From assembly GCF_025770735.1 (NCBI RefSeq), contig NZ_JAODPB010000003.1:682001-746000 (forward strand): a DNA stretch of 64,000 bases, written 5' to 3'. The position numbers and the translations under genes were made by a program. The notes beneath the pieces are model-generated. The model had not been told where the DNA came from and did no database searches. It saw only the letters and a list, made by a program, of their open reading frames with translations. Each line of letters opens with the position of its first letter. The first letter of the stretch is position 1. Source of the stretch: Shouchella tritolerans (GTDB lineage Bacteria > Bacillota > Bacilli > Bacillales > Bacillaceae_D). Shown here piece after piece: positions 1-8,798 of the stretch.

Positions 1-705
1 CCTAGCTAAGTTGCATGAGGAAGCAACTGTGCCAAAGGAATCGGCGACTGGCCCAGCAGTGGCGATTAGCAGACAGTTGTTTTTTTGTAAAAACGATTCG
101 AACCGTTTTTCTTCAGGTCGTGTTTCAAAAAAGAACTGTTCTCCTCGCTCTTCGTATTGAAAAAAATGGCCAAGTTCCTTCGGGAAGGTTTGGTCGAACG
201 CCTTTGACAACGCCCAAACACGCAACGGCAGAAAAAGGGAGTCAAGACCAGTTGCCTGTAGCCTTTCTGTAAAAGCACGCTCGTCTTCGACTTCGCCAAC
301 AACTAAGGCACGTAGTAACTGATAGGCAATTCGTTCGTTTTGCCGAAGCTGCTCACTTAAATAAGCTTGGTTGACTAACAATTCGGCCGCCATTTGCACA
401 AGCTCAGCATACGGCGCCACCTCCAAGGGATTCCCCGTTATGCCGATGACGCCGACTGATTTTCCTTGAAAACGGATCGGCAAATTGATCCCAGGTTTTG
501 TCCCTGGAGGACAGTCGCCATTTGGGTTGATAGAGATCGTTTTCCCTGTTCGCAAAACGTCGACCGCAATTGAATGAATGTCAAAAAGCCGCTTTTTTTC
601 TCCGCTTGCAATTACTGCCCCTTCTGCATTCATGATGTTTACATTATAAGGAACGATCTGCATTGTCCGTGTGACAATTTCGTTGGCCAGTTCATGTGTC
701 AACAT
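1..705 (-). CDS. CdaR/sugar-diacid-recognition family transcriptional regulator (partial)
   Basis: This reading frame is open for 235 codons and runs off the left edge of the window, so the C-terminus is missing. The first ~135 residues fit the putative sugar diacid recognition domain of CdaR-type regulators: MLTHELANEIV at the start, then INPNGDCPPGTKPGINLPI and VIGITG, the usual family signatures. A PucR-type C-terminal helix-turn-helix would be expected beyond the edge. The ATG at 705 follows a strong Shine-Dalgarno (AAGGGGGG at 711-718). It lies 12 bp after the DUF3900 gene and is probably co-transcribed with it. In the family such proteins activate glycerate/glucarate-type catabolic genes, but no target is visible here. 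Confidence 0.85.
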   Translation of the reverse strand, partial: MLTHELANEIVTRTMQIVPYNVNIMNAEGAVIASGEKKRLFDIHSIAVDVLRTGKTISINPNGDCPPGTKPGINLPIRFQGKSVGVIGITGNPLEVAPYAELVQMAAELLVNQAYLSEQLRQNERIAYQLLRALVVGEVEDERAFTERLQATGLDSLFLPLRVWALSKAFDQTFPKELGHFFQYEERGEQFFFETRPEEKRFESFLQKNNCLLIATAGPVADSFGTVASSCNLAR

Positions 706-717
706 CTAGAACCCCCC

Positions 718-1788
718 TTATTGGTGGATAGACAAGGACTTGGCTTTCATGCGCTTAAACACGGTTTGTACATCTTCTGGCTTTAAAAACTCAATTGGCG
801 ATACATGTTTATCAAACTGGACTTGATCTGCTTCCACAAGTAGCACATAACGGTCGCCAAGTTTTGCTAAATGGACGGTTTCACCAAATTCAGCAATGGG
901 CACTTTAATGTCTGTATCGCCGAGCTTCATTCGTGTCGAAGCATCAGGAGCATGTTCGGCGATTTGCGCAGAGGCTTCCATCACTTCATGGGTAGAAAAC
1001 TGTTCTTGCAGCTCTCTCGTTTCGCTCGAAGCCCAAAGTTCGATTTTTTCGGAGAAAGCGTTGCGTTCTTCTACAGAGTGGGCAAATGCTTCCTCTGCGT
1101 GTTCTTCCATAATCGTTTGTACCTGTGTCCGCAAAATTTGCGGCATTGAATCTCCATATTCGACGTAAGGAAGGAAATCTTCGAAATATCGGGCGTGGGA
1201 AGACTGGTGGATTTTGACTTCCGCTTGTTCCACCATGCCTTCCTCAATCATATGTGGGTATTGAATGGATTTCATATTTTTCGTTGTAATCGCCCGTTCG
1301 ACTTTTTTAATCAGTGTTTTTGAATCGGCAAGCGTGGCGACGTTCTCTTGAAAATCGCATTTGAGCACGAATAAAAATAAGTCACTGTAATACTTTTTGG
1401 GCACAGCTTTGCAAACTAAAAAGACGCCTCCGCGCACGGCGCTTGTCTGTAGGTAGGTTTTGACAAATGCTTCGCTTTCTTTATGGAAAGCAGCAACTGA
1501 GTCGGCCGTTAAGGCACGTTGAAAGAGGTTATAATTTGGATTAGAGCTTAAAGGATGGCCAGGCTCTGCTACAAAGCGGCCGATTTTAGTCGGCGCTGCG
1601 TCTGAATTTGGATGGTGCTGTGCTTTTCGTTTGACGATTTTTTTTAGCTCCCCTTCTAAAAAGGCGGAAAGGGGGCTTTTTTCAAAAGCATTGGTGTCTA
1701 ATGTTTGGTAATGGCTATATTGTTTTGTATCCGTCTCATGGTCGACTTGAACGGCATAAAAAGATAAATATTGAACGGTAAATTCCAT
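718..1788 (-). CDS. DUF3900 family protein
   Basis: Soluble 356-residue protein with no signal peptide or membrane segment. The sequence (MEFTVQYLSFYAVQV..., KIGRFVAEPGHPLSSNPNYNL, TTKNMKSIQYPHMIEEGM) matches from memory a conserved Bacillus protein of the DUF3900 family, whose function is unknown. The frame could extend to 1854, but the ATG at 1788 has AGGAG at 1792-1796 and begins with the conserved residues, so it is preferred. The middle (about residues 230-290) is rich in Glu and helix-forming residues. It appears to be the first gene of a two-gene unit with the CdaR-type regulator. Confidence 0.75.
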   Translation of the reverse strand: MEFTVQYLSFYAVQVDHETDTKQYSHYQTLDTNAFEKSPLSAFLEGELKKIVKRKAQHHPNSDAAPTKIGRFVAEPGHPLSSNPNYNLFQRALTADSVAAFHKESEAFVKTYLQTSAVRGGVFLVCKAVPKKYYSDLFLFVLKCDFQENVATLADSKTLIKKVERAITTKNMKSIQYPHMIEEGMVEQAEVKIHQSSHARYFEDFLPYVEYGDSMPQILRTQVQTIMEEHAEEAFAHSVEERNAFSEKIELWASSETRELQEQFSTHEVMEASAQIAEHAPDASTRMKLGDTDIKVPIAEFGETVHLAKLGDRYVLLVEADQVQFDKHVSPIEFLKPEDVQTVFKRMKAKSLSIHQ

Positions 1789-1988
1789 ATGTACTCCTAT
1801 TAAATCATTGTGATTGCTTTTGTTTAACAAACAGTATAGCATGGTGACTGTCAACGACCAACAGAAAGCAAACTATGGGCTTTTGTCAAATTGGTTGTGT
1901 GATATTAATGAAATCTGCTTGAATCAGCTACATCAAATATAGAATCGGTTATACTAGGTAAAAAGGAGCAAGAGGGGTGTGAAATGCG

Positions 1989-2777
1989 TTGAAGCAAGTC
2001 CTGTTTGCTGTAGGTGCGCTATGGTGTTTGGCAGGCTGCGGACAAAATGACGGCATCTCTTTTACAGAAGATGATGTTGTTCAAACGGAAGGGACGATTG
2101 TAGACGTCGAATTTGAGGGTGATTACCAAGCGAATGCAGACGCCAAAAAAAACGTAGGCGTGTCTGGTGAAAACGGCGAACCTGCACCAACGATCACTTC
2201 GTTTGATGTAGACGCAAATCCGCAAATGAATGTCCTTATAAATAGAAGAACTGAAATATATGTCAAACACTTAAATGATTATTTACGTGTCGATCAGTCC
2301 TTTCTAAAGCCTGAGCTAGAAGTAGAAGTGTACGGGGAACCAACAACGTCTCAACAGCCAGAAGAAACGAATGCGACAAAAATTGTCATTTTAACAAAAG
2401 AATATTCAATTAAAGGAATTGTATCGAATGTCAATGAGGAGCAAAACACATTCTTTGTTTTAGGGGAAGACGGCCATTATGAATCTGGCACACGTTTTCA
2501 TTACGACGTAGCAACGGAAGTACTAGAGCTTGTCGATGAAGATGAATATGAACCATTAAAATCCGAAGACTTAGAGAGTGGCCTCGTCGTAGAAGTGGTG
2601 CCGAGAGGGAATGTAGAGGAAAGCATTCCACAGGAAGCAGATGCTGCCCGTGTCGTCGTCGTCGATGAGGATAAAGAAGAGCTAGAGAGCCTTGAGCAGG
2701 AAACGGAAGAAGATGAAGATGATCAAACGGATGAGCAGGAAACGGGCTCTGCCGATACAGGGGATGAAAATGAGTGA
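1989..2777 (+). CDS. hypothetical acidic lipoprotein
   Basis: A 262-residue predicted lipoprotein. The signal sequence ends in LAGC (Cys17), a lipobox, so the mature protein should be tethered to the outer face of the membrane. The mature part has no domain I recognise; two short segments with a TEGTIVDV / KGIVSNV pattern look like repeated beta-rich (OB-like) modules. The last ~40 residues are a strongly acidic Glu/Asp tail, typical of surface proteins of alkaliphiles. The start is TTG at 1989 behind GAGGGG. The stop codon overlaps the GTG of the cyclophilin gene (GTGA), so the two are translationally coupled. Confidence 0.7.
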   Translation: MKQVLFAVGALWCLAGCGQNDGISFTEDDVVQTEGTIVDVEFEGDYQANADAKKNVGVSGENGEPAPTITSFDVDANPQMNVLINRRTEIYVKHLNDYLRVDQSFLKPELEVEVYGEPTTSQQPEETNATKIVILTKEYSIKGIVSNVNEEQNTFFVLGEDGHYESGTRFHYDVATEVLELVDEDEYEPLKSEDLESGLVVEVVPRGNVEESIPQEADAARVVVVDEDKEELESLEQETEEDEDDQTDEQETGSADTGDENE

Positions 2778-3409
2778 TAAGTAACAAACGGATCGGCATG
2801 TTCATTGTGGCTTGCTTTTTGTTGACGCTTGCAGCGTGCGGAGGAACCGGAAGCGAGCAAGGACAAAATGAAGAGGGCGTACCGGACGTGTCTGTGGAAG
2901 AGACAGAGACACCAATTGTCTCAATGGAAATGGAAAATGGCGGCATTGTCAAATTAGAGCTTTATCCAGAGATTGCTCCTCAAACAGTCAATAATTTTGT
3001 CGCGCTTGTGGAAGATGGTTTTTATGACGGCCTGACGTTTCATCGGATTATACCAGGGTTTATGATTCAAGGTGGCGATCCAAATGGAGATGGCACAGGT
3101 GGTCCAGGTTATGAAATTAAAGGCGAGTTTTCAAGTAATGGTATTGATAACCCCCTCTCCCATGAGCGTGGCGTCATTTCGATGGCAAGAACGCAAGAAC
3201 CGGACTCAGCTGGCTCCCAGTTTTTTATTATGCATGAAGATGCTCTAAATCTTGATGGCGACTATGCTGCCTTCGGAAAGGTAATTGACGGCATGGACGT
3301 TGTCGATGAGATCGCCGAACAGACAGAGACAGAAACAGGTGGAGCACAAGAGGGCAGGCCAGTTGTCGGGCAAGAGCAAGTGATCAAGAAAATGACAGTT
3401 GAGCGCTAA
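2774..3409 (+). CDS. peptidyl-prolyl cis-trans isomerase, cyclophilin-type lipoprotein
   Basis: Lipoprotein of 211 residues: signal peptide ending in LAAC (Cys22), a short acidic linker, then a cyclophilin domain from about residue 48 to the end. The core signature FHRIIPGFMIQGGDPNG carries the conserved catalytic Arg, followed by SAGSQFFI and the YAAFGKVIDGMDVVD closing motif. It should catalyse prolyl isomerisation during folding of exported proteins on the outside of the membrane. The GTG start overlaps the preceding lipoprotein gene by 4 bp. It differs from cytoplasmic PpiB by its signal peptide and acidic linker. Confidence 0.92.
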   Translation: MISNKRIGMFIVACFLLTLAACGGTGSEQGQNEEGVPDVSVEETETPIVSMEMENGGIVKLELYPEIAPQTVNNFVALVEDGFYDGLTFHRIIPGFMIQGGDPNGDGTGGPGYEIKGEFSSNGIDNPLSHERGVISMARTQEPDSAGSQFFIMHEDALNLDGDYAAFGKVIDGMDVVDEIAEQTETETGGAQEGRPVVGQEQVIKKMTVER

Positions 3410-3497
3410 CGAATCGATTCCTTTTCCTATTAGCTAAACGTTTGCTACTCGCTTTTCTGGGAATGGTTTTATAAACTCAAAAAGGGAGCTGGTCCAC

Positions 3498-4505
3498 TTG
3501 AAAGCAGTTGGGTTATACCGCTATTTGCCGATTGAAGACAAGGAAAGTTTCGTAGAAGAACAAGTACCAGACCCCGTGCCAAGTGGTCGGGATTTACTGG
3601 TCGAAGTAAAGGCTGTGTCTGTCAATCCTGTTGATACGAAAGTAAGAGCTCCTAAAGACAAAACGGAGGAGGCCCTTCGCATTCTCGGTTTTGATGCTAG
3701 CGGGGTTGTGAAGGCTGTAGGCGAAGACTGTGTGTTATTTGATATAGGCGATGAAGTTTTTTATGCTGGCAATATTACGAGGCAAGGATCGAATGCCGAA
3801 TTTCAACTAGTCGATGAACGGATTGTAGGCCCAAAGCCAAAATCGTTATCTTTTGCAGAAGCGGCAGCGATGCCTTTAACGTCTATAACAGCTTGGGAAG
3901 CATTGTTTGACCGTTTGCGGATTAGCGAAGGGGATGCAGGGAAATCGATTTTGCTAATTGGCGGGGCTGGAGGCGTTGGCTCAATTGCGGTCCAATTGGC
4001 CGCTAAAGCGAAACTGAATGTGATTGCGACTGCTTCAAGGCAGGAAACGGCGGCATGGTGCAAAAGCATGGGCGCCCATCATACGATCAACCATAAACAG
4101 GAATTGCTTCCCCAACTCCAAGAGCTTGGCTATAAAGACGTTGATTATATTTTCTGCATGGCTGATACGAATGAACATTGGGATGGGATGGCTGCCTGCA
4201 TCAAGCCTCAAGGCGCCATATGTGCGATCGTCGAAAATAAACGGACTCTTGATATGACAAAAATACGTTCGAAAAGCGTCACTTTTTCTTGGGAAGTTAT
4301 GTTTACGCGTCCTATCTTCCAAACTGAAGATCAAATCGAACAGCATCGCTTGTTAGCCAACATAGCTGCTATGTTTGATCGCGGTGAGTTAAAACAGACA
4401 ATGACAAAAACGCTTTCACCGATGAATGCAGAAACGCTCAAAGAAGGGCACCGTCTGTTGGAGCAAGGAAACATGATTGGCAAACTTGTGATCATAAACG
4501 AATGA
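3498..4505 (+). CDS. zinc-independent MDR alcohol dehydrogenase / quinone oxidoreductase family protein
   Basis: A 335-residue medium-chain dehydrogenase/reductase. The N-terminal GroES-like domain (VSVNPVDTKVRAP, FDASGVVKAVG) precedes a Rossmann domain with the nucleotide-binding loop GGAGGVGSIAVQLA near residues 155-168. The catalytic-zinc Cys/His ligands of classical alcohol dehydrogenases are not seen, which places it with NADPH:quinone oxidoreductase-like members (often annotated zinc-binding alcohol dehydrogenase family). The substrate cannot be read from sequence. It begins with TTG at 3498 after AAAGGGAGCTGG, stands alone, and is followed by a terminator. Confidence 0.85.
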   Translation: MKAVGLYRYLPIEDKESFVEEQVPDPVPSGRDLLVEVKAVSVNPVDTKVRAPKDKTEEALRILGFDASGVVKAVGEDCVLFDIGDEVFYAGNITRQGSNAEFQLVDERIVGPKPKSLSFAEAAAMPLTSITAWEALFDRLRISEGDAGKSILLIGGAGGVGSIAVQLAAKAKLNVIATASRQETAAWCKSMGAHHTINHKQELLPQLQELGYKDVDYIFCMADTNEHWDGMAACIKPQGAICAIVENKRTLDMTKIRSKSVTFSWEVMFTRPIFQTEDQIEQHRLLANIAAMFDRGELKQTMTKTLSPMNAETLKEGHRLLEQGNMIGKLVIINE

Positions 4506-4542
4506 CCATACACCGGCCTGGAAAACAAATAGAGCAGTTATT

Positions 4543-4573
4543 CCGCCCTTTTCTAAGAAGGGCGGTCTTTTTA
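4543..4573 (+). terminator. rho-independent terminator of the MDR dehydrogenase gene
   Basis: Stem CCGCCCTT / AAGGGCGG with a 7-nt loop followed by TCTTTTT. Confidence 0.85.
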
Positions 4574-4637
4574 GCTAAACCGTAAGAAAGGAAAGTTGTG
4601 TATAATAAGGCTGCAGAATAAGAAAAGGAGCGATTTG

Positions 4638-5450
4638 ATGACTGTTGTATTTGACTTGCATACACACCACCATCGCTGTGGCCACGCCCTTGGAGAGATA
4701 GAGGATTACATAAAGGCGTCGATTGCAAAAGGGATGGACTATATTGGCATTGCTGATCACTCGCCGTATTTTTATAGCGACGAAGACCAACTGTATCCTG
4801 GCATTGCGATGGGGAAAAGCGAATTAGCTAACTACGTCGAGGAAGTGCTGGCGTTAAAGAAAAAGTACGAGCAACAAATCCATGTCCTACTAGGAATGGA
4901 AAGCGATTTTTTTCCAGATCACCAGGATCTGTACAAACGTATGTATGCGAAATACCCTTTTGATTACATTATTGGCTCCGTCCATTATGTAAATGAGGTC
5001 AACATTTTTCGAAAAGGACGTTGGGAAGGCTTAAATCATGCAGAGCGTGTCGAAGTGAAAGAGGCGTATTATCGACTGATTCAACAATCTGCAAAAAGCG
5101 GAATGTTTCAAGTGCTAGGCCATATTGATGCCATGAAAGGATTTTATCCAGCGTTCTCGGCAATTGAAACACCAATTATTGAAGAAACGCTTAAAGTGAT
5201 TGCCGATGAACAGGTCGCCATCGAAGTCAATACGTCTGGAAAAACAAAAGATTGTGGTGGTTGGTATCCTTCTCATGAAATATTGGAGCGTGCCCACCAT
5301 TATGGCGTGCCTGTGTCATTTGGCTCAGATGCCCATACGCCTGAGCGTGTTGCTGATGATTATCATGAAGTTCAACGTATGTTAAAGGAGATTGGATTTA
5401 AAGAGATGGTTTTCTTTGTTGGGAAAGAGCGGAAATCCGTGATTTTATAA
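4638..5450 (+). CDS. PHP-domain histidinol-phosphatase family protein
   Basis: A 270-residue PHP-superfamily metal-dependent phosphoesterase. The first metal-binding motif is FDLHTHHHRCGHA at residues 5-17; ADHSPYF, the GMESDFF and GSVHYV motifs and the C-terminal FGSDAHTP supply the other metal ligands. Length and order match HisJ/HisK-type histidinol-phosphatases (268 aa in B. subtilis), which dephosphorylate L-histidinol phosphate in histidine synthesis. No other his genes are nearby, so a different phosphoester substrate is possible. The ATG at 4638 has AAAAGGAG ten bases upstream; the longer frame from 4596 lacks such a site. Confidence 0.82.
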   Translation: MTVVFDLHTHHHRCGHALGEIEDYIKASIAKGMDYIGIADHSPYFYSDEDQLYPGIAMGKSELANYVEEVLALKKKYEQQIHVLLGMESDFFPDHQDLYKRMYAKYPFDYIIGSVHYVNEVNIFRKGRWEGLNHAERVEVKEAYYRLIQQSAKSGMFQVLGHIDAMKGFYPAFSAIETPIIEETLKVIADEQVAIEVNTSGKTKDCGGWYPSHEILERAHHYGVPVSFGSDAHTPERVADDYHEVQRMLKEIGFKEMVFFVGKERKSVIL

Positions 5451-5451
5451 G

Positions 5452-5482
5452 AAAAAAGAGCCTAAAAGGTAGGCTCTTTTTT
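5452..5482 (+). terminator. rho-independent terminator after the PHP gene
   Basis: AAAAAAGAGCCT / AGGCTCTTTTTT stem with a 7-nt loop. The A-run makes it potentially bidirectional. Confidence 0.88.
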
Positions 5483-5521
5483 AATGCGGGTATCGTGAGC
5501 AGGGGAGAAAGTAGAGGGTAG

Positions 5522-5592
5522 ACCCGGAATTGAGTGCAAAGGTATATCCATTTGGATAATAAAACCATTAATCTATGCATTTGACCGGGTTT
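5522..5592. other. unassigned structured intergenic stretch upstream of the vpr-like gene
   Basis: The 350-bp gap 5451-5799 holds the PHP terminator, then a long-range inverted repeat (ACCCGG at 5522-5527 with CCGGGT at 5584-5589, followed by TTTT) enclosing a small TATCCatttGGATA hairpin. A second perfect palindrome, AAAATAG-TT-CTATTTT, lies at 5701-5716 and could be an operator. No coding frame with a Shine-Dalgarno was found. The function is unknown. Confidence 0.35.
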
Positions 5593-5765
5593 TATAAATA
5601 GGGAAAAGGACTTGTTTTTTTCTTTTAGTTAAAAATTAAAGATGAGTTGGGAAAATAGTAAAGGGTATTGGCATAGTCTTTTATGGAGCCTGAAAATGAA
5701 AAAATAGTTCTATTTTCTCACAGGAATGCCGATTTTTAGAATAGACAAAAGCCCTATGAATTTTG

Positions 5766-5793
5766 TTGTTGTTTTCTGCATTTTCGATATAAT
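5766..5793 (+). promoter_or_regulatory. SigA-type promoter of the vpr-like protease gene
   Basis: TTGTTG, a 16-bp spacer, then a perfect TATAAT at 5788-5793. Transcription would start near 5800, which makes the ATG at 5800 unusable for normal initiation and supports the TTG start at 5836. Confidence 0.6.
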
Positions 5794-5835
5794 TCGGTTA
5801 TGCACGACAAAAAGATTCAGAAAGGGTGTTTTTAT

Positions 5836-8223
5836 TTGAAAAAAGTGCGTACGTTAAGCGGCCGAAAAACGATGTACCTTAGTGCGCTGTCCCTTTGCAT
5901 GGTGGCAAGCTCTGTACCGGTTGCACCCCAGTTGGCAATCGCTGAAAGGGGAGAGGCGCAATCGCTCTTTTTGGCTGATGATATTGATTTGGCCAGTAAA
6001 GAAGACGTTTCGGTTATTGTCGAGTTGGATGAACTTCCAGAACAAGTAGCCCTTGCTGTTTCGAAAGAACTTGAAGACGATTTGACAGAGGAAGAAGCAC
6101 GGGAAAATGTACAAGAATCGCATGAGCAATTTAAAGAAACATTGGCGGATGTGCTGGATACGTCCAGAAGCGCTTCTTCTTATGTAGAACGGGAATATAC
6201 AGCAATTTTTAACGGAGTTTCTGTCAACTTGCCAGCAAACAAAGTGGAAGAGTTGCTTGAACGTGAAGGCGTAAAAGCAATTTATAGCAATGATGTGGTG
6301 GAGTTAATCAAGCCCGTCGAAGAAAAGGCCATTGATGAGCCTGTGGAAGCGATGATGGTGGACAGCATTCCTTTCCTTGGTATTCATGAGCTCCATGAAC
6401 ATGGACTAACAGGAGCAGGTGTAAAAGTCGGCGTTATCGACACAGGCATTGACTATGAACACCCTGATTTAACAGCTGTTTACAAAGGCGGTTATGACTT
6501 TGTCGACGATGATGATGACCCAATGGAAGCGACTTATGAGGACTGGCAAAACTCAGGAATGCCAGAGTTTAATGCCAATGGAAGTTCATACTATACGAGC
6601 CATGGCACACATGTCTCCGGTACAGTGGCAGGAACAGCAGAAAATGATTCAGAATATGCTGTCACTGGTGTGGCTCCTGAAGTCGATTTGTACGCCTATC
6701 GTGTACTTGGCCCGTATGGCTCAGGAACAACGGCTGATGTGATTGCTGGGATTGAGCAATCAGTAATTGATGGCATGGATGTGATCAATTTGTCACTCGG
6801 CAACAATTCCAACGATCCAATAGCACCAACGAGCATTGCGACAAACAATGCCGCTTTGGCTGGAGTGACGGTCGTGACATCAGCAGGAAATAATGGCCGT
6901 AATGGGCTCGGCACTGTGGGGGCTCCTGGGGCAGCAGCGTTGCCTATTTCAGTAGGAGCAAGCAATGTTTCTCTTACCATTCCTGAATTTTCGAGTACGT
7001 ATCAATTAGGGGAGGAAGAGCTGACAGGCGACCTCCGTGTCATTGCCGAATCTTTTGCAGGCAATCTAGAGGATTTCAGCGACCAAACGCTTGAACTGGT
7101 TGATGCCGGTCTTGGTACCGTCGCAGAATTTGAACAAGTAGACGTAAACGGAAAAGTCGCTTTTGTCATACGCGGCGAGCTTTCATTTGTCGATAAAATC
7201 GCAAACGCCAAAGCCGCTGGAGCAGAAGCCATTATTATTTATAACAATCTTCCAGGGGATGGCCATAATCCGATTTATGCCGGCGCGGACCACAACTATA
7301 TCCCTAGTTTTTCTTTAACCTATGAGGACGGAGAGGCTATCGCTTCATTATTGGAAGACGGGGCAACGGTAACGTTTGGCGAAATGAGTGGCAGTGTGAC
7401 TACTGGTGATTTGCTAGCTGAGTTTAGTTCTCGGGGGCCAGTCAACTACACAGCGGCAATTAAACCAGAAGTGGTTGCTCCAGGGGTCGATGTCCATTCA
7501 ACTGTGCCAAGCTATATGGCAGGACCAGAGTTTACTGGCGATTACGAGTTTGCCTATCGACGCTCGTCAGGTACGTCGATGGCTTCCCCTCACGTGGCTG
7601 GGGTTGCGGCGCTCATGATTCAAGCCAATCCAGAACAGACGCCTGCCGACATTAAGACCAAATTAATGAATACGGCTGTGCCAATGACAGAGGAATACAA
7701 TGTGTTTGAAATAGGGGCAGGGCGGATCAACCCAGTTGCTGCTATCGAATCAACGGTTATGATCCAGGCATCGATTGACAGTTACCATGTTGAGGACGAC
7801 CTTTTAGCCGTGATTCAAGACAAAACAGGCGGGCTAAGCTTTGGTTTCGTTAGTACGGATGCAGGCAATATTCGGGAGCGTCACAGCCTACGCTTAATAA
7901 ATAACGGCGATGAAGCAAAGACATTCAATGTACATGCATCCTTCCACACCGTCAATGGCACGCTTCCAGCTGGAGAGAATGGCCTGACTCTGCAAACCAA
8001 TTCAGCGATTACAGTTCCTGCCGGTGAGACAGTCGAGAACAATGCATTTTTAATTGCACCGAAAACGGCGGCAGAAGGGTTGTACGGAGGGTACATTACG
8101 TTGACAAACGTCGATGACCAAAGTGAAGTATATCGAATTCCGTTTGGCACTTATGTTTCAGAAGAAGCATTGGTTGCTCAGCCAATTGGCACACCCGTCT
8201 ATGCTTTTGATTTTGCATCTTAA
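5836..8223 (+). CDS. Vpr-like secreted subtilase (S8) with PA domain
   Basis: A 795-residue secreted serine protease, close in length and layout to B. subtilis Vpr (806 aa). In order: signal peptide (about 1-38), Inhibitor-I9-type propeptide (about 60-155), and a subtilase domain with catalytic Asp202 (VIDTGIDYEHPDL), His256 (SHGTHVSG) and Ser581 (SSGTSMASPHVAG). An inserted PA domain lies at about 380-490 (KVAFVIRGE, AIIIYNN) and a C-terminal beta-sandwich region of ~150 residues follows. The start is TTG at 5836 with AAAGGG nine bases upstream; the ATG at 5800 would coincide with the transcription start. It lies upstream of sipW-tasA with only a short terminator between. Confidence 0.9.
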   Translation: MKKVRTLSGRKTMYLSALSLCMVASSVPVAPQLAIAERGEAQSLFLADDIDLASKEDVSVIVELDELPEQVALAVSKELEDDLTEEEARENVQESHEQFKETLADVLDTSRSASSYVEREYTAIFNGVSVNLPANKVEELLEREGVKAIYSNDVVELIKPVEEKAIDEPVEAMMVDSIPFLGIHELHEHGLTGAGVKVGVIDTGIDYEHPDLTAVYKGGYDFVDDDDDPMEATYEDWQNSGMPEFNANGSSYYTSHGTHVSGTVAGTAENDSEYAVTGVAPEVDLYAYRVLGPYGSGTTADVIAGIEQSVIDGMDVINLSLGNNSNDPIAPTSIATNNAALAGVTVVTSAGNNGRNGLGTVGAPGAAALPISVGASNVSLTIPEFSSTYQLGEEELTGDLRVIAESFAGNLEDFSDQTLELVDAGLGTVAEFEQVDVNGKVAFVIRGELSFVDKIANAKAAGAEAIIIYNNLPGDGHNPIYAGADHNYIPSFSLTYEDGEAIASLLEDGATVTFGEMSGSVTTGDLLAEFSSRGPVNYTAAIKPEVVAPGVDVHSTVPSYMAGPEFTGDYEFAYRRSSGTSMASPHVAGVAALMIQANPEQTPADIKTKLMNTAVPMTEEYNVFEIGAGRINPVAAIESTVMIQASIDSYHVEDDLLAVIQDKTGGLSFGFVSTDAGNIRERHSLRLINNGDEAKTFNVHASFHTVNGTLPAGENGLTLQTNSAITVPAGETVENNAFLIAPKTAAEGLYGGYITLTNVDDQSEVYRIPFGTYVSEEALVAQPIGTPVYAFDFAS

Positions 8224-8227
8224 TAAA

Positions 8228-8249
8228 GAAGGGGTGCTCCCCTTTTTTT
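8228..8249 (+). terminator. terminator/attenuator between the protease gene and sipW
   Basis: AAGGGG-TGCT-CCCCTT stem followed by TTTTTTT. It is short, so some read-through into sipW is possible; no clear promoter is seen between it and sipW. Confidence 0.7.
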
Positions 8250-8267
8250 GAGGAAGCTGGTTTATTT

Positions 8268-8798
8268 ATGGTCAACATGTGGAGGACAATCGGAAAATTG
8301 GCGATTACCGGGATTGCATCGTTTTTGTTCTTCCTCGTTCTCTTTTTTGTCCTTCAAGGAAAAGGCAGTGACGGCAGAGGACCTGAGCTGTTTGGCTGGA
8401 CAAGCTATACCATCTTGTCCAACAGCATGGAGCCAACGTTTGCCGCCGGAGATGTAGTCATCATGAAAAAGAATGAGGAGCCCAGCATTGGCGATGTTGT
8501 GACGTTTATGGCTCCTGAACGGCGCTTGTTCACACACCGGATTGTTGAGAAGTTTGAAAGCGATGGAAAGACGTATTATAAGACGCAAGGCGATAACAAC
8601 AACGTTATAGATGAAAACCCGATCGTAAAAGAACAAATTGTTGGCACCCATGTGTTAACCATTCCTAAAATTGGTTTAGTTGCTGAAAAAATCAATCAAC
8701 CAATCGGTTATGGTTTGCTGATTGTCGTGCCGATTGCTGGGTATTTGGTGTTGTCGTGCTATGAAACCATCCAAAAAAAACGTAAGGAGGCTTCTTGA
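8268..8798 (+). CDS. sipW: SipW-type (ER-like) signal peptidase I
   Basis: A 176-residue membrane peptidase with an N-terminal transmembrane segment (about 10-32) and a C-terminal one (about 145-165). The catalytic region has the ER/archaeal-type features of SipW: the Ser in ILSNSMEPTFAAGD, a His instead of Lys in LFTHRIVEK, and the Asp in KTQGDNNNVIDENP. SipW removes signal peptides from TasA-family matrix proteins, and such a gene follows directly with a 1-bp overlap (TGATG). The ATG at 8268 has only a distant GAGG, so the exact start is uncertain; the ATG at 8277 is an alternative. Confidence 0.9.
   Translation: MVNMWRTIGKLAITGIASFLFFLVLFFVLQGKGSDGRGPELFGWTSYTILSNSMEPTFAAGDVVIMKKNEEPSIGDVVTFMAPERRLFTHRIVEKFESDGKTYYKTQGDNNNVIDENPIVKEQIVGTHVLTIPKIGLVAEKINQPIGYGLLIVVPIAGYLVLSCYETIQKKRKEAS

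Noticed and set aside
8262-8651. 129-codon frame opposite sipW
   Set aside because: Antisense to the conserved SipW catalytic region, with no ribosome-binding site.
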